The notes: a model not told the origin generated them from the sequence alone. 64,000 bases of DNA from Vreelandella olivaria (GCA_004295565.1 AP019416.1:2728001-2792000); one strand, 5' to 3'. Counted from the stretch's first letter, positions 48,069 through 58,580 are shown. Made by a program: numbers and translations.

Positions 48069-49886
48069 TCAAAAATCCTGCTCGGCCAGCGTTAATATAG
48101 TCACGGGTGGTTGAATACTCTTTATCAAAAGCATTTTCTAGCGTAACACGGGCGCTCCAGAGTGGCGCAAACTGCCAGCCTGCACGCAGATTAACCAGCC
48201 CATAGCCTCCTAACCGCTGGGTGTTGGCGGCATTATCATAGCGGTAACTCTGTGCCACTAACGAGCCCCCAAATGACCAATCACCAAGCTCACGATCTGC
48301 ATCAAAGCGCACGCTTTGGGTAGCCCGGCGGGCTAGTCGATTACCGGTTGCCCGGTCTTCCGGATCCAGGTAGGTGAAGGCAGCTTGGAGTGTCCAGTCA
48401 TTGACCTCTACGCCGCTTGACAGCTCAGCCCCGCGTATACGTGCGCTGTTAACGTTTTGCGGCGCCCATAAGCCACTCGACGTTGGCGCCCAGGCAATCA
48501 TGTCGTCATAGTCGTTTTGAAAGGCGGCCAAGTCCCAGAACCACCGGTTGTATTGGCCTCGAACACCCACCTCGACAGTTTCAGACTTTTCTGGATTGAG
48601 ATCAGGGTTACCGGAATCCGGCCAATAGAGGTCATTAAAGCTCGGTGCTTTAAACGCGGTGCCTACGCTGGCGCGCAACGTATGGTAAGCATCCAGATCG
48701 TAGCCCAGCGCCAGGCTGCCGGTGACTTCATCGCCGTAGGCTTCGTTGTCGTCATAACGCAGGCTTGCTTGAATGGCAAACGGCGAGAAGTCGAGCAGCC
48801 CTTGGGTAAACACGGCGGTGTTATCCCGGCTGGTGACGTCAAAGTCGTTGGTGCTTGAAACGCGGTCTTCGCTGATTTCAGCGCCAGCCATCAACTCATG
48901 GGGCCCAAACTGAAGATTATTCTGCCAGCGGGCGGTTTGGGTGCGGGTATCAATGACGGAGGCGCCGAAATTATCAATCGTATCTAGCTCATCACGGGCT
49001 TCGCTAAGGGTCAGGCGACTCTGCCAGGTATCGGTGACCGGCACCTCGGCGTAGATGCCTGCCACCTGCTGGACGAAGTCATTCTCACCACCGTCGTATT
49101 CGTTGTTACCGCGGGCACGCAGTGCCAGTACGCCAACTTCAGCGCCACTCTCAAAAGTATGCGCCACGCGGGCAAGCGCCGAGGTATTGTCATGACCTTT
49201 GTCTTCACCACCGCGACGAATAGGCTGACCATCGGTATTGAAGTGGCTCGCTGCAAAGCTGTAGCGGGTTCCACCCTCACGCCCACTCAATCCAGCACTT
49301 AGCCGCTGGGTATTGAAGGAACCGCCGCCCACTGAAATGCTTGGTTGCGGCCCTCTTCATCACCCTCAGGTGTAAATAGCTGTATCACACCGCCGACCGC
49401 ATCCGCGCCATAAAGGCTTCCGCGGGGGCCACGCACGATTTCTGCACGGTCAAACATGCGCGGATCCAAATACTGAAAAGCAGCACCGCCCGCCGTGGCG
49501 GAGCGCAGACGAATGCCATCGATCATTAGCACGGAGGCATCACTGGGCGCACCACGCAGGTAAACACTGCTGCTTTTACCAAAACTACCGTTACTAGTGA
49601 CGTCTACGCCCGGCTGACCACGCAATAAATCGGTCAGGCTGGTGGGATCCTGGCGACGAAATGTGCTCTCCTCCAGCACGCTGACGGAAGAGAGACTCTC
49701 GTTAGCGGTGCGGGGCGCTAACGCAGCGGTGACAACGATAGGGTCTAGCGCCGCTAATTCGGTCGTCGCTTCGGCGTATTGAGCCGGGGTCTGAGCATAA
49801 GAGTGGGCTGAAAAGGAGATGGCGAGCGGTAACGCAGCCATACTCAACGCCGCCCGTTTGGCGGTAGTGTGGAAACGGTGATTCAT
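48049..49886 (-). CDS. btuB: TonB-dependent vitamin B12 receptor BtuB (one frameshift)
   Basis: Outer-membrane beta-barrel, about 612 residues, that imports cobalamin with TonB energy. A signal peptide ends near SAHSYAQ; a TonB-box-like DPIVVTAA follows; the plug domain has LTDLLRGQPGVDVTSNGSFG and SLYGADAVGGVIQLFT. The C-terminus ends in an aromatic barrel strand (FLSVHFGQ). A single break near 49330 separates plug from barrel. First gene after the riboswitch at 50045-50260. Confidence 0.9.
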
Positions 49887-50044
49887 GGAGGGATCCCTTG
49901 CGCGTCGTGCTCACCCGCACAACGTGTTTTTTGTGACCAAGCGCAGGGCACAACAAGGGAGTCACGGTCGCACCGAATGATCGTATTGCGCCACCGTTCA
50001 TCGCCCTGAGAGCACCCACCGCGCCTCGGCATGTATCGGTTCAG

Positions 50045-50260
50045 GTTGAACCGTTACTCTCGGGCCGGTCTCCGGGCTGACGAGCGGAAGGCAGCATCTA
50101 ACAATGCACCTTTCCGAACGACCACCTTCCCGTGCATGAGCACAGTGGCGTCTTGGCCGTTCTTATCTCGATCACCGTTGCGGGGGCAGCGTTGGAATCA
50201 CGCAAAGCGTTCACCAACTTCCCGTTTCACTAGCGGCGTTATCCACCGCCAGCACCTGAG
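50045..50260 (-). promoter_or_regulatory. Cobalamin riboswitch upstream of btuB
   Basis: Read on the minus strand: AGGTGCTGGCGG, GGGAAGTTGGTGA, CGCTGCCCCCGCAACGGT, GACGCCACTGTGC with CACGGGAAGGTGG (B12 box, about 50124-50150) and TGCCTTCCGCTCGTCAGCCC with GGAGACCGGCC. These match the conserved core of AdoCbl riboswitches. It should shut off btuBFCD when cobalamin is plentiful. About 160 bases of leader separate it from the btuB start. Confidence 0.92.
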
Positions 50261-50342
50261 AGTGGGCGTAAGCTAGCAACTTGTTGGAGGGTGGTCAATT
50301 TTGTTGTTGCAGAGTTTGTAGTCTATAAACTACATTAACAGA

Positions 50343-50636
50343 ATGGCTGACATAAAGCAGACAGACACTTTCAGGAAATGGGAAAGCAAACTCAAAGACA
50401 CCCGTGCTAAAGCCACTATTGCTGCGCGCATATTTCGCTTAGCCAATGGCCTTCCTGGTGATGTCCAGCCAGTCGGGCAAGGAGTCTCTGAGCTGCGTAT
50501 TCACTTCGGCCCTGGCTATCGGGTCTACTTTTGTCAGCGCGGCGATGAATTTATTTTACTGCTATGTGGCGGCAATAAGAGTACTCAGCAGAAAGATATA
50601 AATACGGCTCATCGCCTTGCTAAAGCGTGGAGGTAG
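50343..50636 (+). CDS. RelE/HigB-like addiction-module toxin
   Basis: Intact 97-residue protein of the phage-derived Gp49-like/RelE group: TDTFRKWESKLKDTRAKATI at the start, RIFRLANGLPGDVQPVGQGV and ELRIHFGPGYRVYFCQRGD, with GGNKSTQQKDINTAHRLA at the end. The antidote gene follows two bases later. Members inhibit translation. Confidence 0.88.
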   Translation: MADIKQTDTFRKWESKLKDTRAKATIAARIFRLANGLPGDVQPVGQGVSELRIHFGPGYRVYFCQRGDEFILLLCGGNKSTQQKDINTAHRLAKAWR

Positions 50637-50638
50637 AT

Positions 50639-50935
50639 ATGAACGAACAACTTTACGAATACGATCCAGCTGCAGCGCTGGATAATGAAGAAGCCATTGC
50701 TATATTTCTTGCAGATGCTTTTGAGAGTGGTGATGCCAACTACATTGCAAAAGCTGTTGGCGTAGCCGCCCGTGCGAAAGGCATGTCTCAATTAGCGACT
50801 GAAACGGGCTTGTCACGCGAACAGCTTTACCGCTCTTTTGGCGAATCAGGTAACCCAACGCTCAAGACCATGTTAGCGGTCACCCGAGCGTTAGGGGTCG
50901 ATATTACGGCTCGCCCCCACAAACCTGCCGCTTAG
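50639..50935 (+). CDS. Addiction-module antidote protein (HTH)
   Basis: 98-residue antitoxin of the type paired with Gp49-like toxins. FLADAFESGDANYIAKAVGV leads into a helix-turn-helix (KGMSQLATETGLSREQLYRS) and NPTLKTMLAVTRALGVDI. The ATG at 50639 has GGAGG six bases upstream, inside the end of the toxin gene. It likely represses the pair. Confidence 0.88.
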   Translation: MNEQLYEYDPAAALDNEEAIAIFLADAFESGDANYIAKAVGVAARAKGMSQLATETGLSREQLYRSFGESGNPTLKTMLAVTRALGVDITARPHKPAA

Positions 50936-50977
50936 CTTTCTATTCGCTGAGTGCTTTTTCAGCGACTGACTCGCCAA

Positions 50978-51403
50978 CTACTTAACCGCCATCACCAGCC
51001 CATGGCGCACATACCACACCTGATCAGCTTGGACGGTGGCATCTTGGCTGAACCAACCATTTAGATCACGCAGTCGACGCTGCTCGGGCTGCATGGGCAC
51101 AATGCCGCGACCGACTTCGGTGGCGATGATAATTAACACCGCGTTTAGCTCGTCAGCCCGCTGGCTGAGCTGTGTCATATCGCCCTGCCACTGCTCGCGC
51201 AAGGAGTCGTTTTCCGCGTTTGCTAATGCAGCTTCGAGCCACTCGAACACGCCGGTTATTACCAGCGGCGTGTCGGCAACCAGCGCTTGCTGACACTCAG
51301 CCAGCCGCTGAGACGGCGTGAGTCGATGCCATACAGCGCCGGGAAAGCGGTCAGCTACAGCGTCGCGTTTGCCAGCGCAGGCACCGCCGATGAAGAGCTG
51401 CAT
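50978..51403 (-). CDS. CobU-like protein, second copy with an altered P-loop
   Basis: About 141 residues related to the bifunctional adenosylcobinamide kinase/guanylyltransferase. The P-loop is altered to FIGGACAGKRDA (usual GGxRSGKS), while the downstream ATEVGRGIVPMQPEQRRLRD and ADQVWYVRHGLVMAVK keep the canonical CobU pattern EVGxGIVP. It is shorter than CobU (about 180). The ATG at 51403 follows AAGGAG. It ends the nucleotide-loop operon. Function inferred to be in cobalamin assembly, but which half-reaction is open. Confidence 0.7.
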   Translation of the reverse strand: MQLFIGGACAGKRDAVADRFPGAVWHRLTPSQRLAECQQALVADTPLVITGVFEWLEAALANAENDSLREQWQGDMTQLSQRADELNAVLIIIATEVGRGIVPMQPEQRRLRDLNGWFSQDATVQADQVWYVRHGLVMAVK

Positions 51404-52007
51404 TGCCATTCTCCTTGTCCATTCGCATCGGTGTAATAAGTGAGTTTCCAGCGCCGGCCTTGGGCCTGACTCACCGTGCCATCCCAGAAATGAATGGTTT
51501 CAAAACGACGGCGCAGCTCGCGAATCACGCCGCCGTGGGTCACTGTCAGTACCTTTTATGGTCACCCGCTTGGGCATTAGTCGCAACATCGTGTAGCCAA
51601 GCATCCAAGCGCTCGCGTAACTGTGCAGCCGATTCGCCACCAGGGATTTGCAGCTCGCCCACGCTGTCAATCCAGGCGCGGTAATGGGGTAAATCCTTTA
51701 GCTCGTCGTAAACCTTGCCTTCGTACTCGCCAAAATCGAGCTCGCGCAGGCGTGGTTCAAGCGTAAGGGGCGCGCTGGGTTTGGCGACTTCCGCCCACGC
51801 CAGGGTTTGCTGGCAGCGGTTAAGATCGCTGGAGTAAATAGCATCAAAACGCTCATCCGCTAGTGCCTCACGCAGCGCCAGCAACCCTGCTTCGGCATCG
51901 GGAAACAGTAGCGGAATATCTTGCTGACCTTGATAACGACGCTCTAAATTCCAAGCGGTGATACCGTGGCGAACTGCCACCAGCTCCACACTAAGATCAA
52001 TAGCCAA
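51355..52007 (-). CDS. cobC: Alpha-ribazole phosphatase CobC, histidine phosphatase family (one frameshift)
   Basis: Removes phosphate from alpha-ribazole-5'-phosphate or cobalamin phosphate. The phosphohistidine motif is ELVAVRHGITAWN near residue 8, with SSDLNRCQQTLAW and LRELDFGEYEGKVYDEL, then IPGGESAAQLRERL. A break near 51556 leads to VTHGGVIRELRRRF, the second catalytic His. The start codon (TTG at 52007 or GTG within) lies inside the end of cobS, and the end overlaps the cobU-like gene. Confidence 0.8.
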
Positions 52008-52714
52008 AGCTCCCCTCCTTCAATGGTGGCGCCTACCATATCGCCGTTGATGCCGTTAAACAGTCGCAACATAAACCAGCGCATAAGTACCACAAAAACC
52101 ATGCCCGTTAGCCCTATCAATACGACTGGCGGGGCTAACAGCGCGATCAACACCAATGGCAATAGCGCGAGCGCCACGTCCTGGCCACTAAGCGACTGCT
52201 GCCAGCTCCAAGCCAGGCCCTTCGGCTGGGCACAGGGGGTCAGTACCAACAAGGCAACGCCCCCCAACGCCCGAGTGCGGGCACCACCAGCAGCCACCAG
52301 AGCGGCGCTTGATAGGTGAGCAATGCCCACAGCAGCACGCCCTTCCAGGCGAGCAGAAACAGTAGCGCCAGCATTCCAAAACTGCCGATTTGTGGGTCTT
52401 TCATAATCTCCCAGCGGCGCGCCAGCGGCTTGATTGCTGCCCAGAGCATCGGCGATGTCCATGACGCCATCCAAATGCAGCCCACCGGAAAGCGCCACCC
52501 ACACGCTTAATATCGCCAGCGCGGTGATCGGCGTGGGGACGTTGGGCATCGCAAACGCTAGCAGCACCAGCACGCTGCCGATCAACAGGCCCACCAAGGG
52601 GTAGGCGCGCACTGCCCAGCGGCGGGTATCGGGCGTCCAGGGAACGGCTATTGGGATTGGGATCCGGGTCAGAAACTGCAGCGCCAGCAGGAGACCGAAC
52701 AGAGCATTTTTCAC
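51944..52714 (-). CDS. cobS: Adenosylcobinamide-GDP ribazoletransferase CobS (two or three frameshifts)
   Basis: Membrane enzyme joining adenosylcobinamide-GDP to alpha-ribazole. About 256 residues. Seen: LALQFLTRIPIPI at the start and GGLHLDGVMDIADALGS (metal-binding DGxxDxxDxL). In a second frame EIMKDPQIGSFGMLALLFLL follows (KDxxxGxxG), with the C-terminal helices back in the first. Breaks lie near 52420 and 52260. The GTG start overlaps the cobU stop (GTGA). Confidence 0.85.
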   Translation of the reverse strand: MKNALFGLLLALQFLTRIPIPIAVPWTPDTRRWAVRAYPLVGLLIGSVLVLLAFAMPNVPTPITALAILSVWVALSGGLHLDGVMDIADALGSNQAAGAPLGDYERPTNRQFWNAGATVSARLEGRAAVGIAHLSSAALVAAGGARTRALGGVALLVLTPCAQPKGLAWSWQQSLSGQDVALALLPLVLIALLAPPVVLIGLTGMVFVVLMRWFMLRLFNGINGDMVGATIEGGELWLLILVWSWWQFATVSPLGI

Positions 52715-53262
52715 AGCAGCTTCCCGTGGTTTTTCCATTCGATGGCGCAGCCTGCGACCACTTCTAGCACCGAATCCGCTTCTGCCGCTAGCCAGCGGTG
52801 AGCGCGCTGAAGAAACGCCAGGTAGCGCCAGGTTTGCGTATCAGTGGGCGGCAGCGCTTCGTTAATATCGTTAGAGACAATCACTAGATAAATGCTGCGC
52901 GTGCGAGCATCCGATAACATCCTTATCAGCAGCAACATGCCCTCGTCGTCGCTAAGTTGACTGCCATACAGCACTTGGCTGGCCCATAGCGTAATGCAAT
53001 CCAGCAGCACCGCGCTGCCATCGGGCACCTCGGCTAGCGCTTGATCTATATCCACAGGCGCCTCTAGCGTTATCCAGCGAACGGCTTGCCCGTGACCGCT
53101 CCTAGCTTGCTGGTGTCGTGCCACTCGCTCAGCCATCTCTGCGTCGTATACGGCTGCGGTTGCTAAGTAGTAACAGGGTGAGCTACCCACTGCGTCCACT
53201 AACCGCTGCTCGGCAATATCACTTTTGCCGGAGCGTGCGCCGCCGCTAACGAAGAGAATCAT
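52711..53262 (-). CDS. cobU: Adenosylcobinamide kinase/guanylyltransferase CobU (CobP)
   Basis: Phosphorylates adenosylcobinamide and activates it with GTP. Intact, 183 residues. Walker A FVSGGARSGKSDIAEQ, then CYYLATAAVYDAEMAERVAR with the His used for guanylylation in the next segment (RHQQAR), and AVLLDCITLW (Walker B-like). The usual EVGxGIVP motif is replaced by VSNDINEALPPTD. The second CobU-like protein at 50978 keeps that motif instead. Confidence 0.85.
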   Translation of the reverse strand: MILFVSGGARSGKSDIAEQRLVDAVGSSPCYYLATAAVYDAEMAERVARHQQARSGHGQAVRWITLEAPVDIDQALAEVPDGSAVLLDCITLWASQVLYGSQLSDDEGMLLLIRMLSDARTRSIYLVIVSNDINEALPPTDTQTWRYLAFLQRAHRWLAAEADSVLEVVAGCAIEWKNHGKLL

Positions 53263-54365
53263 GCAGTACCTTTTTCAGCACATTAACTAACCGCCGGTTG
53301 GCAGGTTCGTCGCGCAGCGCCACTCAGCCATTCGCCATTAAGCCCGGCAAAATTGTGGCTATGACGCACTAAAATGCCCTGGCGGAGCAGCTGCTCAAAT
53401 AGCGCATCCGTGGTAATTTCCTGCGCAGCACTGGGGCGGATAAGAAAAAAACATGCCTGGCTGGGCACAACGTCCAACCCCAACTCGGTAAGCACTTGCG
53501 CCACACGCGGCCGTTCGCTGGCCAACCACCGCTGGGTGCGCCGGGCAAAGGCATCATCTTTCAGTAACGGCGCCACCAGCTCAGCCGCCAAGTGATTCAC
53601 ACTCCAGGCTGGCTGGTAAGCTTCTGCGGCCTTGATCGTTGCCGAAGCCGCCAGCATATAGCCCAGCCGCAGACCCGGCAGGGTATAAAACTTGGTCATG
53701 GAGTGGAGCAGCGTCAGGTGCGAATAGCGCGCCAACAGCGGTGCCAACGTGGCCTGCTGGGGCGCCTCACCTACCATGTCGATAAAGGCTTCATCGACTA
53801 CCACATGGCAGCCAGTGGCTGCGCTGTGATCCAGCAAGGCTTCCATTGTCGAAATATCAATTAGCGTAGCGGTAGGGTTATTGGGGCGGCATAGAAACAG
53901 CACATCAATGTCGTTAAGCCCGGCCAACAATGCATCAATATCCAGCGTAAAGTGCGGCGCGGGCAGCGCAATCTCGGTAACCGTTAACCGATGGGCGCGG
54001 CAAGCGCGGGCATACTCGCCAAAGCTTGGGGTAATAATCGCCGCCCGCTTGCCTGCATGCACCGCGGCAGCCAGGAAAATCGCCTCAGCGCCGCCATTGG
54101 TTAGCAGCACCTGCTCGGGCTGGACTTGGTGGTGGGCGGCGATGGCCTGACGCGCAGTTGAATAGTCCGGCGCGGGGTAGCGTTCAAGGCCTGTCAGTTG
54201 CTTAGTCAGCCAATCGCTCACCCAGGCCGGAGGCCCCAAAGGATTGAGGTTGGCGCTGAAATCTTCCAGACGGTGATCGGCGGGCAAACCGAAGTGCGCT
54301 AATAGCGCCTCGGCTTGGCCGCCATGCGCGGGCCATGGAGAGCTAGGCCACCTGCATTGACTCAT
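53246..54365 (-). CDS. cobD: Threonine-phosphate decarboxylase (CobD of Salmonella, CobC of Pseudomonas)
   Basis: PLP enzyme making (R)-1-aminopropan-2-ol phosphate for the nucleotide loop. About 372 residues. Seen: HGGQAEALLAHFGL, DFSANLNPLGPPAW, LLTNGGAEAIFLAA, LCRPNNPTATL, VVVDEAFIDM and the PLP-Lys in LLHSMTKFYTLPGLRLGY. The uncorrected frame stops at 53283; a one-base change near 53325 restores VALRDEPANRRLVNVLKKVL and an ending at 53246, overlapping cobU. It overlaps cbiB by ATGA. Confidence 0.88.
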
Positions 54366-55366
54366 AGTAGCCCCTTAAAAATGAATGACAATCCCGCTAT
54401 CACCACCACTGACAGCACCATAAACAGTATCCAGGCACCGTGCATTAAGCGCACGGTGGCCTTGATATGCGTGACCTGCAGTACTTCAAGCGGCTCGCCT
54501 AGGGTAGCGCGCTGCGACACCACACCTTGATAGACATTGGAGCCCCCTAACTGAACGCCGAGCAGTCTTGCCACCATGGCCTCCGGCCAGCCAGCATTGG
54601 GGCTTGGATGACGCGGCGCATCGCGGCAGGTGCCGCTCAGTGCGCCTTTCCAGCGCAGGTTCAAAACGCCTGAAACATCCAGTAGCAGGCCAACGAGCCA
54701 CAAGCATAACGCGGTTACGCGTGCGGGTATCCAATTGGCTACGTCGTCCAGCTTGGCGGAGGCAAAGCCAAAGTCGGCATAGCGCTGATTTTTGTAACCT
54801 ACCATTGAATCCAGGGTATTCACCGCCTTGTACGCCAGCGCCAACGGTGCGCCACCGATCAAGGCAAAAAATAGCGGCGCGGTGATGCCGTCAACGGTGT
54901 TTTCCGCCACGGTTTCCACCGTGCCCCGGGTAATCTCCGCCTCACCCAAGGTTTGCGTATCGCGGCCAACAATCATCCCCAGCGCCTTGCGGGCGGCGGG
55001 CAAATCGCCTTGGGTCAGCGGTTTGATCACGGCGGTAGCCGCATCGCCCAGCCCCTTGATAGCTAGCGTAGTTGAGAGCAGCCAAAGCTCGGCAATCAGC
55101 GCCAGCCCCGGGTGCAGCGCTGCTAGCAATATCAACAACAGCCAGCTAATACTCCATACGCCGCCAACGACAAAAATCGTTAGCATAAAGCCACTAACCC
55201 GGCGCTGCTGTGCGGTGCCGCGATTCCATAGCCGCTCGAAAGCACTGATAAAGCGTCCGATCAGTACCACTGGGTGGGGCAACGAACGCGGGTCGCCCAC
55301 CACTAAATCAATCACAATGGCCAGAACAATCAGGGTAATTCCGCCAAGTGTGACGCCTGGGATCAT
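54362..55366 (-). CDS. cbiB: Adenosylcobinamide-phosphate synthase CbiB
   Basis: Membrane enzyme attaching aminopropanol phosphate to adenosylcobyric acid. Intact, 334 residues. Typical motifs: AIVIDLVVGDPRSLPHPVVL, IGRFISAFE, IVGRDTQTLGEAEITRGTVE, TVAENTVDGITAPLFFALIG, YKAVNTLDSMVGYKN and RDAPRHPSPNAGWPEAMVA. Several hydrophobic helices. ATG overlaps the cobT stop. Note that two naming schemes use cobD for different genes; here cobD is the decarboxylase. Confidence 0.92.
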   Translation of the reverse strand: MIPGVTLGGITLIVLAIVIDLVVGDPRSLPHPVVLIGRFISAFERLWNRGTAQQRRVSGFMLTIFVVGGVWSISWLLLILLAALHPGLALIAELWLLSTTLAIKGLGDAATAVIKPLTQGDLPAARKALGMIVGRDTQTLGEAEITRGTVETVAENTVDGITAPLFFALIGGAPLALAYKAVNTLDSMVGYKNQRYADFGFASAKLDDVANWIPARVTALCLWLVGLLLDVSGVLNLRWKGALSGTCRDAPRHPSPNAGWPEAMVARLLGVQLGGSNVYQGVVSQRATLGEPLEVLQVTHIKATVRLMHGAWILFMVLSVVVIAGLSFIFKGLL

Positions 55367-56413
55367 GATTTCGCCTTATCGCTAACACCGGCATCGGCAA
55401 AGGTAGCCATTTCACGCATCATCGCGGTGGCTGCTTGCAGTAATGGATAGGCCAGCGCGGCACCACTCCCCCTCACCCAGCCGCATGCCCATATCGAGCA
55501 GTGGCTTGGCCTCTAACGCCTTTAAGGCGATGTCGTGACCAGGCTCCTGGGAACGGTGGCCGAAAATCAGGTAGCCGCGTACAGCGGGGCAAAGACGGCA
55601 AGCAGTCAGCGCCGCCACGGTGGCAATAAAGCCATCCACAATCGCAGGCAGCCGATGCGCCGCTGCAGCCAGATAAGCCCCGGTCATCGCCGCAATTTCC
55701 AGGCCACCTAACTTGGCAAGCACTTCCAATGGCGCCTCTGGGTTGGCTTGCCGAGCATTAATGGCACGCTCAATCACTGCGACTTTGTGCGCCTGCTGCT
55801 GTGGGTTAATCCCGGTGCCTGCGCCCACCACGCTTGCCACTGACTCACCCGTCAGTACTGCCAGCATAGCGCTGCTGGCCGTAGTGTTGGCAATGCCCAT
55901 TTCGCCCACGATAAGGCATTTTGCTCCAGCACTTTTGGCGCGCTCAACGGCCGTCACGCCTACGTCAATCGCGGCTAAGGCTTGCTCAACCTGCATCGCA
56001 TCCTCTACCACCATATTGGCTGTGCCATGGCGTACCTTCGCAGAGGTTACGCCCTGCATGGTTAAAGGCGACACCACACCCACATCCACGATCTCGACCT
56101 GAGCGCCTATTTGCCGGGCAAACACATTAATCGCCGCCCCGCCGTTGGCAAAGTTAGCCACCATCTGGGCGGTCACTTCTTGGGGAAAGGCGGAGACCCC
56201 CTCGGCGGCAACGCCATGATCGGCGGCAAACACGACCACCGCTGGCGGCGTGACGCTGGGCTTGAGTTCACCGGTAATGGCACTCAGCTGTATCGCCAAG
56301 GCTTCCAGGCCACCCAAGCTCCCGGGCGGCTTGGTCAGCGTGTCCAAATAGCGACGCGTCTCTTCACCGGCATTGAGATCAACGGACTGAATCTGGTCAA
56401 CAATGGCGTGCAT
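55363..56413 (-). CDS. cobT: Nicotinate-nucleotide-dimethylbenzimidazole phosphoribosyltransferase CobT (one frameshift)
   Basis: Makes alpha-ribazole phosphate from nicotinate mononucleotide and the lower-ligand base. About 350 residues. Landmarks: LDTLTKPPGSLGGLEALAIQ, VVVFAADHGVAAEGVSAFPQ, NFANGGAAINVFAR, LIVGEMGIANTTASSAMLA, GAGTGINPQQQ and FGHRSQEPGHDIALKAL, with the catalytic Glu in RLGEGSGAALAY, which appears only after a break near 55465. First gene of the nucleotide-loop operon. No riboswitch is visible before it. Confidence 0.9.
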
Positions 56414-56580
56414 GCAGGCTCCGGCTCACTAAGGGTCATCAAACATTCAAAGGCAAGGCGCAAAATGGTAGCAAAAGCCTGGGTGCTATACTTGCTATTT
56501 CCTTAACAGGTCTTCCACCCTGTCAGGGTTTATAGCTTTCTTGAGGTTGTGAGCGTGGCGCCATCGCCACCCTACACTCG

Positions 56581-56595
56581 GGTAATAAAACTACA
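56581..56595 (+). promoter_or_regulatory. HexR-type operator 1
   Basis: GGTAATAAAACTACA fits 14 of 15 positions of the HexR consensus TGTARTWWWAYTACA. HexR represses Entner-Doudoroff and glycolytic genes in gammaproteobacteria and is released by keto-deoxy-phosphogluconate. It lies about 100 bases before edd. Confidence 0.7.
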
Positions 56596-56641
56596 AATAT
56601 GGTTTTTATTGCCGTAAAGTCTCTTAAATCGACACCAAAAA

Positions 56642-56656
56642 TGTAAAATAACTACA
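56642..56656 (+). promoter_or_regulatory. HexR-type operator 2
   Basis: TGTAAAATAACTACA fits 14 of 15 positions of the same consensus and is centred 44 bases upstream of the edd ATG, where it would overlap or follow the promoter. Two sites suggest cooperative control of edd-glk. Confidence 0.7.
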
Positions 56657-56692
56657 ATCTTTACCCACCGTCTCTATCATGCAGAGGTCCCT

Positions 56693-58580
56693 ATGCCAAG
56701 CTCAACACCTGCTACGTTAAATCCCACCGTTGCTGAGGTTACCCAGCGCATTCGTGAGCGTTCTGCTGAGCGTCGCGCCCTCTACGAGCGGCGCATGGCG
56801 GATCAGCACAAGCGTGGCGTGCACCGTGCTGAGCTAAGCTGCGGTAATCTGGCCCACGGGTTCGCCGCCTGTAACCCGCGTGATAAGAACGAACTCAAGC
56901 TGATGAACAGCGCCAATCTGGGCATTATCTCGTCCTACAACGATATGCTCTCGGCGCACCAGCCGTTTGAAACATTCCCGGAAACGATTAAAGCCGCTGC
57001 CAGTGCCATGGGCTCCACCGCCCAGTTTGCCGGTGGCGTTCCCGCCATGTGTGACGGTGTGACGCAAGGTCAGCCGGGGATGGAGCTTTCCCTGTTTTCT
57101 CGCGATGTGATCGCCATGTCTGCGGCCGTTGGTCTCTCGCACAATATGTTTGATGCTGCCCTTTACCTGGGCGTATGCGACAAGATTATTCCAGGCCTAT
57201 TCATCGCTGCCGCACGCTTTGGGCATCTGCCCGCCATGTTTGTCCCCGCAGGCCCAATGCCCAGCGGCCTGCCTAACAAAGAGAAGGCGCGCGTCCGCCA
57301 ACTCTACGCAGAAGGTAAAGTGGGCCGCGCCGAGCTACTAGAAGCCGAGTCGGAGTCCTACCACAGCCCCGGCACCTGCACCTTTACGGCACTGCCAACT
57401 CCAACCAGCTAATGATGGAGGTGATGGGTCTACACCTGCCCGGCACCTCGTTTGTAAACCCCGGCACCGAGATGCGCGAGGCACTGACCCGCTACGCCAC
57501 CGAGCAGGCCATCCGGAACACCGAACCCGGCGGCGACTATCGCCCGTTCTTTAAACAAATTGACGAGCGCGCGATTGTTAACGCCGTGGTTGGCTTGCTG
57601 GCTTCCGGTGGTTCAACTAACCACACCATGCACCTGATCGCCATGGCCGCCGCTGCGGGCATAACCCTGACCTGGGATGACTTCACCGACCTTTCGGCGG
57701 TGACGCCCAGCCTGATGCAGGTTTACCCTAACGGCCAGGCGGATATTAACCACTTCCAGGCGGCGGGCGGCATGAGCTACCTGTTCCGCGAGCTGCTGGG
57801 CGCTGGCTTGTTACACGGTGATATCCCTACTGTTTTCGGCACCGACCTGACCGCTTACACCCAGGAGCCGTTCCTGGAAGATGGCAAAGTCGTCTGGCAT
57901 GAAGGCCCTGAAAAAGCCTTGATGAAGACGTTCTTCGCCCTGTCGCTAAGCCCTTCGCACCAACGGGTGGTTTAACGGTGATGAAGGGCAACCTGGGGCG
58001 CGGTGTGATTAAAATCTCCGCCGTCGCCGAAGAGCACCGCATTGTTGAAGCGCCGGTAAAAATCTTCGAAGACCAAAATGAAATGAAAGCGGCTTTTGAG
58101 TCTGGCGATTTAGACCGCGATGTCATCGTGGTCGTACGCTTCCAGGAATCTAAAGCTAACGGCATGCCGGAACTACACAAACTAACGCCGTTCCTGGGCG
58201 TGCTACAAGACCGCGGCTTTAAGGTAGCACTGGTCACCGATGGGCGGATGTCGGGTGCTTCCGGTAAAGTGCCCGCTTCCATTCACATGAGCCCTGAAGC
58301 TCTGGATGGCGGCCCGCTGGCCAAGCTACGTGATGGCGATATTGTCCGTCTGGACGCCAACGCAGGTACGCTGGAAGCCAAAGTCGATCCCGCCACCTGG
58401 GCTGAGCGGCAACTGGCCATCGGTAACCTGGATCACTACCACGTGGGCTTAGGTCGTGAGCTGTTTGGCGGCTTCCGCCATCTGGCCATGCGCGGTGAAG
58501 AAGGCGCTGGGGTGTTTGGCGGGTTTGAAGCCGATGATCTCGCCCGCCAGCAGGGGCAGATATCAGAAGAGGATGCCTGA
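56693..58580 (+). CDS. edd: 6-phosphogluconate dehydratase Edd (two frameshifts)
   Basis: First enzyme of the Entner-Doudoroff pathway, an iron-sulfur dehydratase of the IlvD/Edd family. About 629 residues joined. Cluster ligands and motifs: [75 protein letters not shown] and [20 protein letters not shown] lost T near 57385 and a lost C near 57950 (restoring [14 protein letters not shown]) explain the breaks. Its TGA overlaps the glk ATG by one base. Confidence 0.92.
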
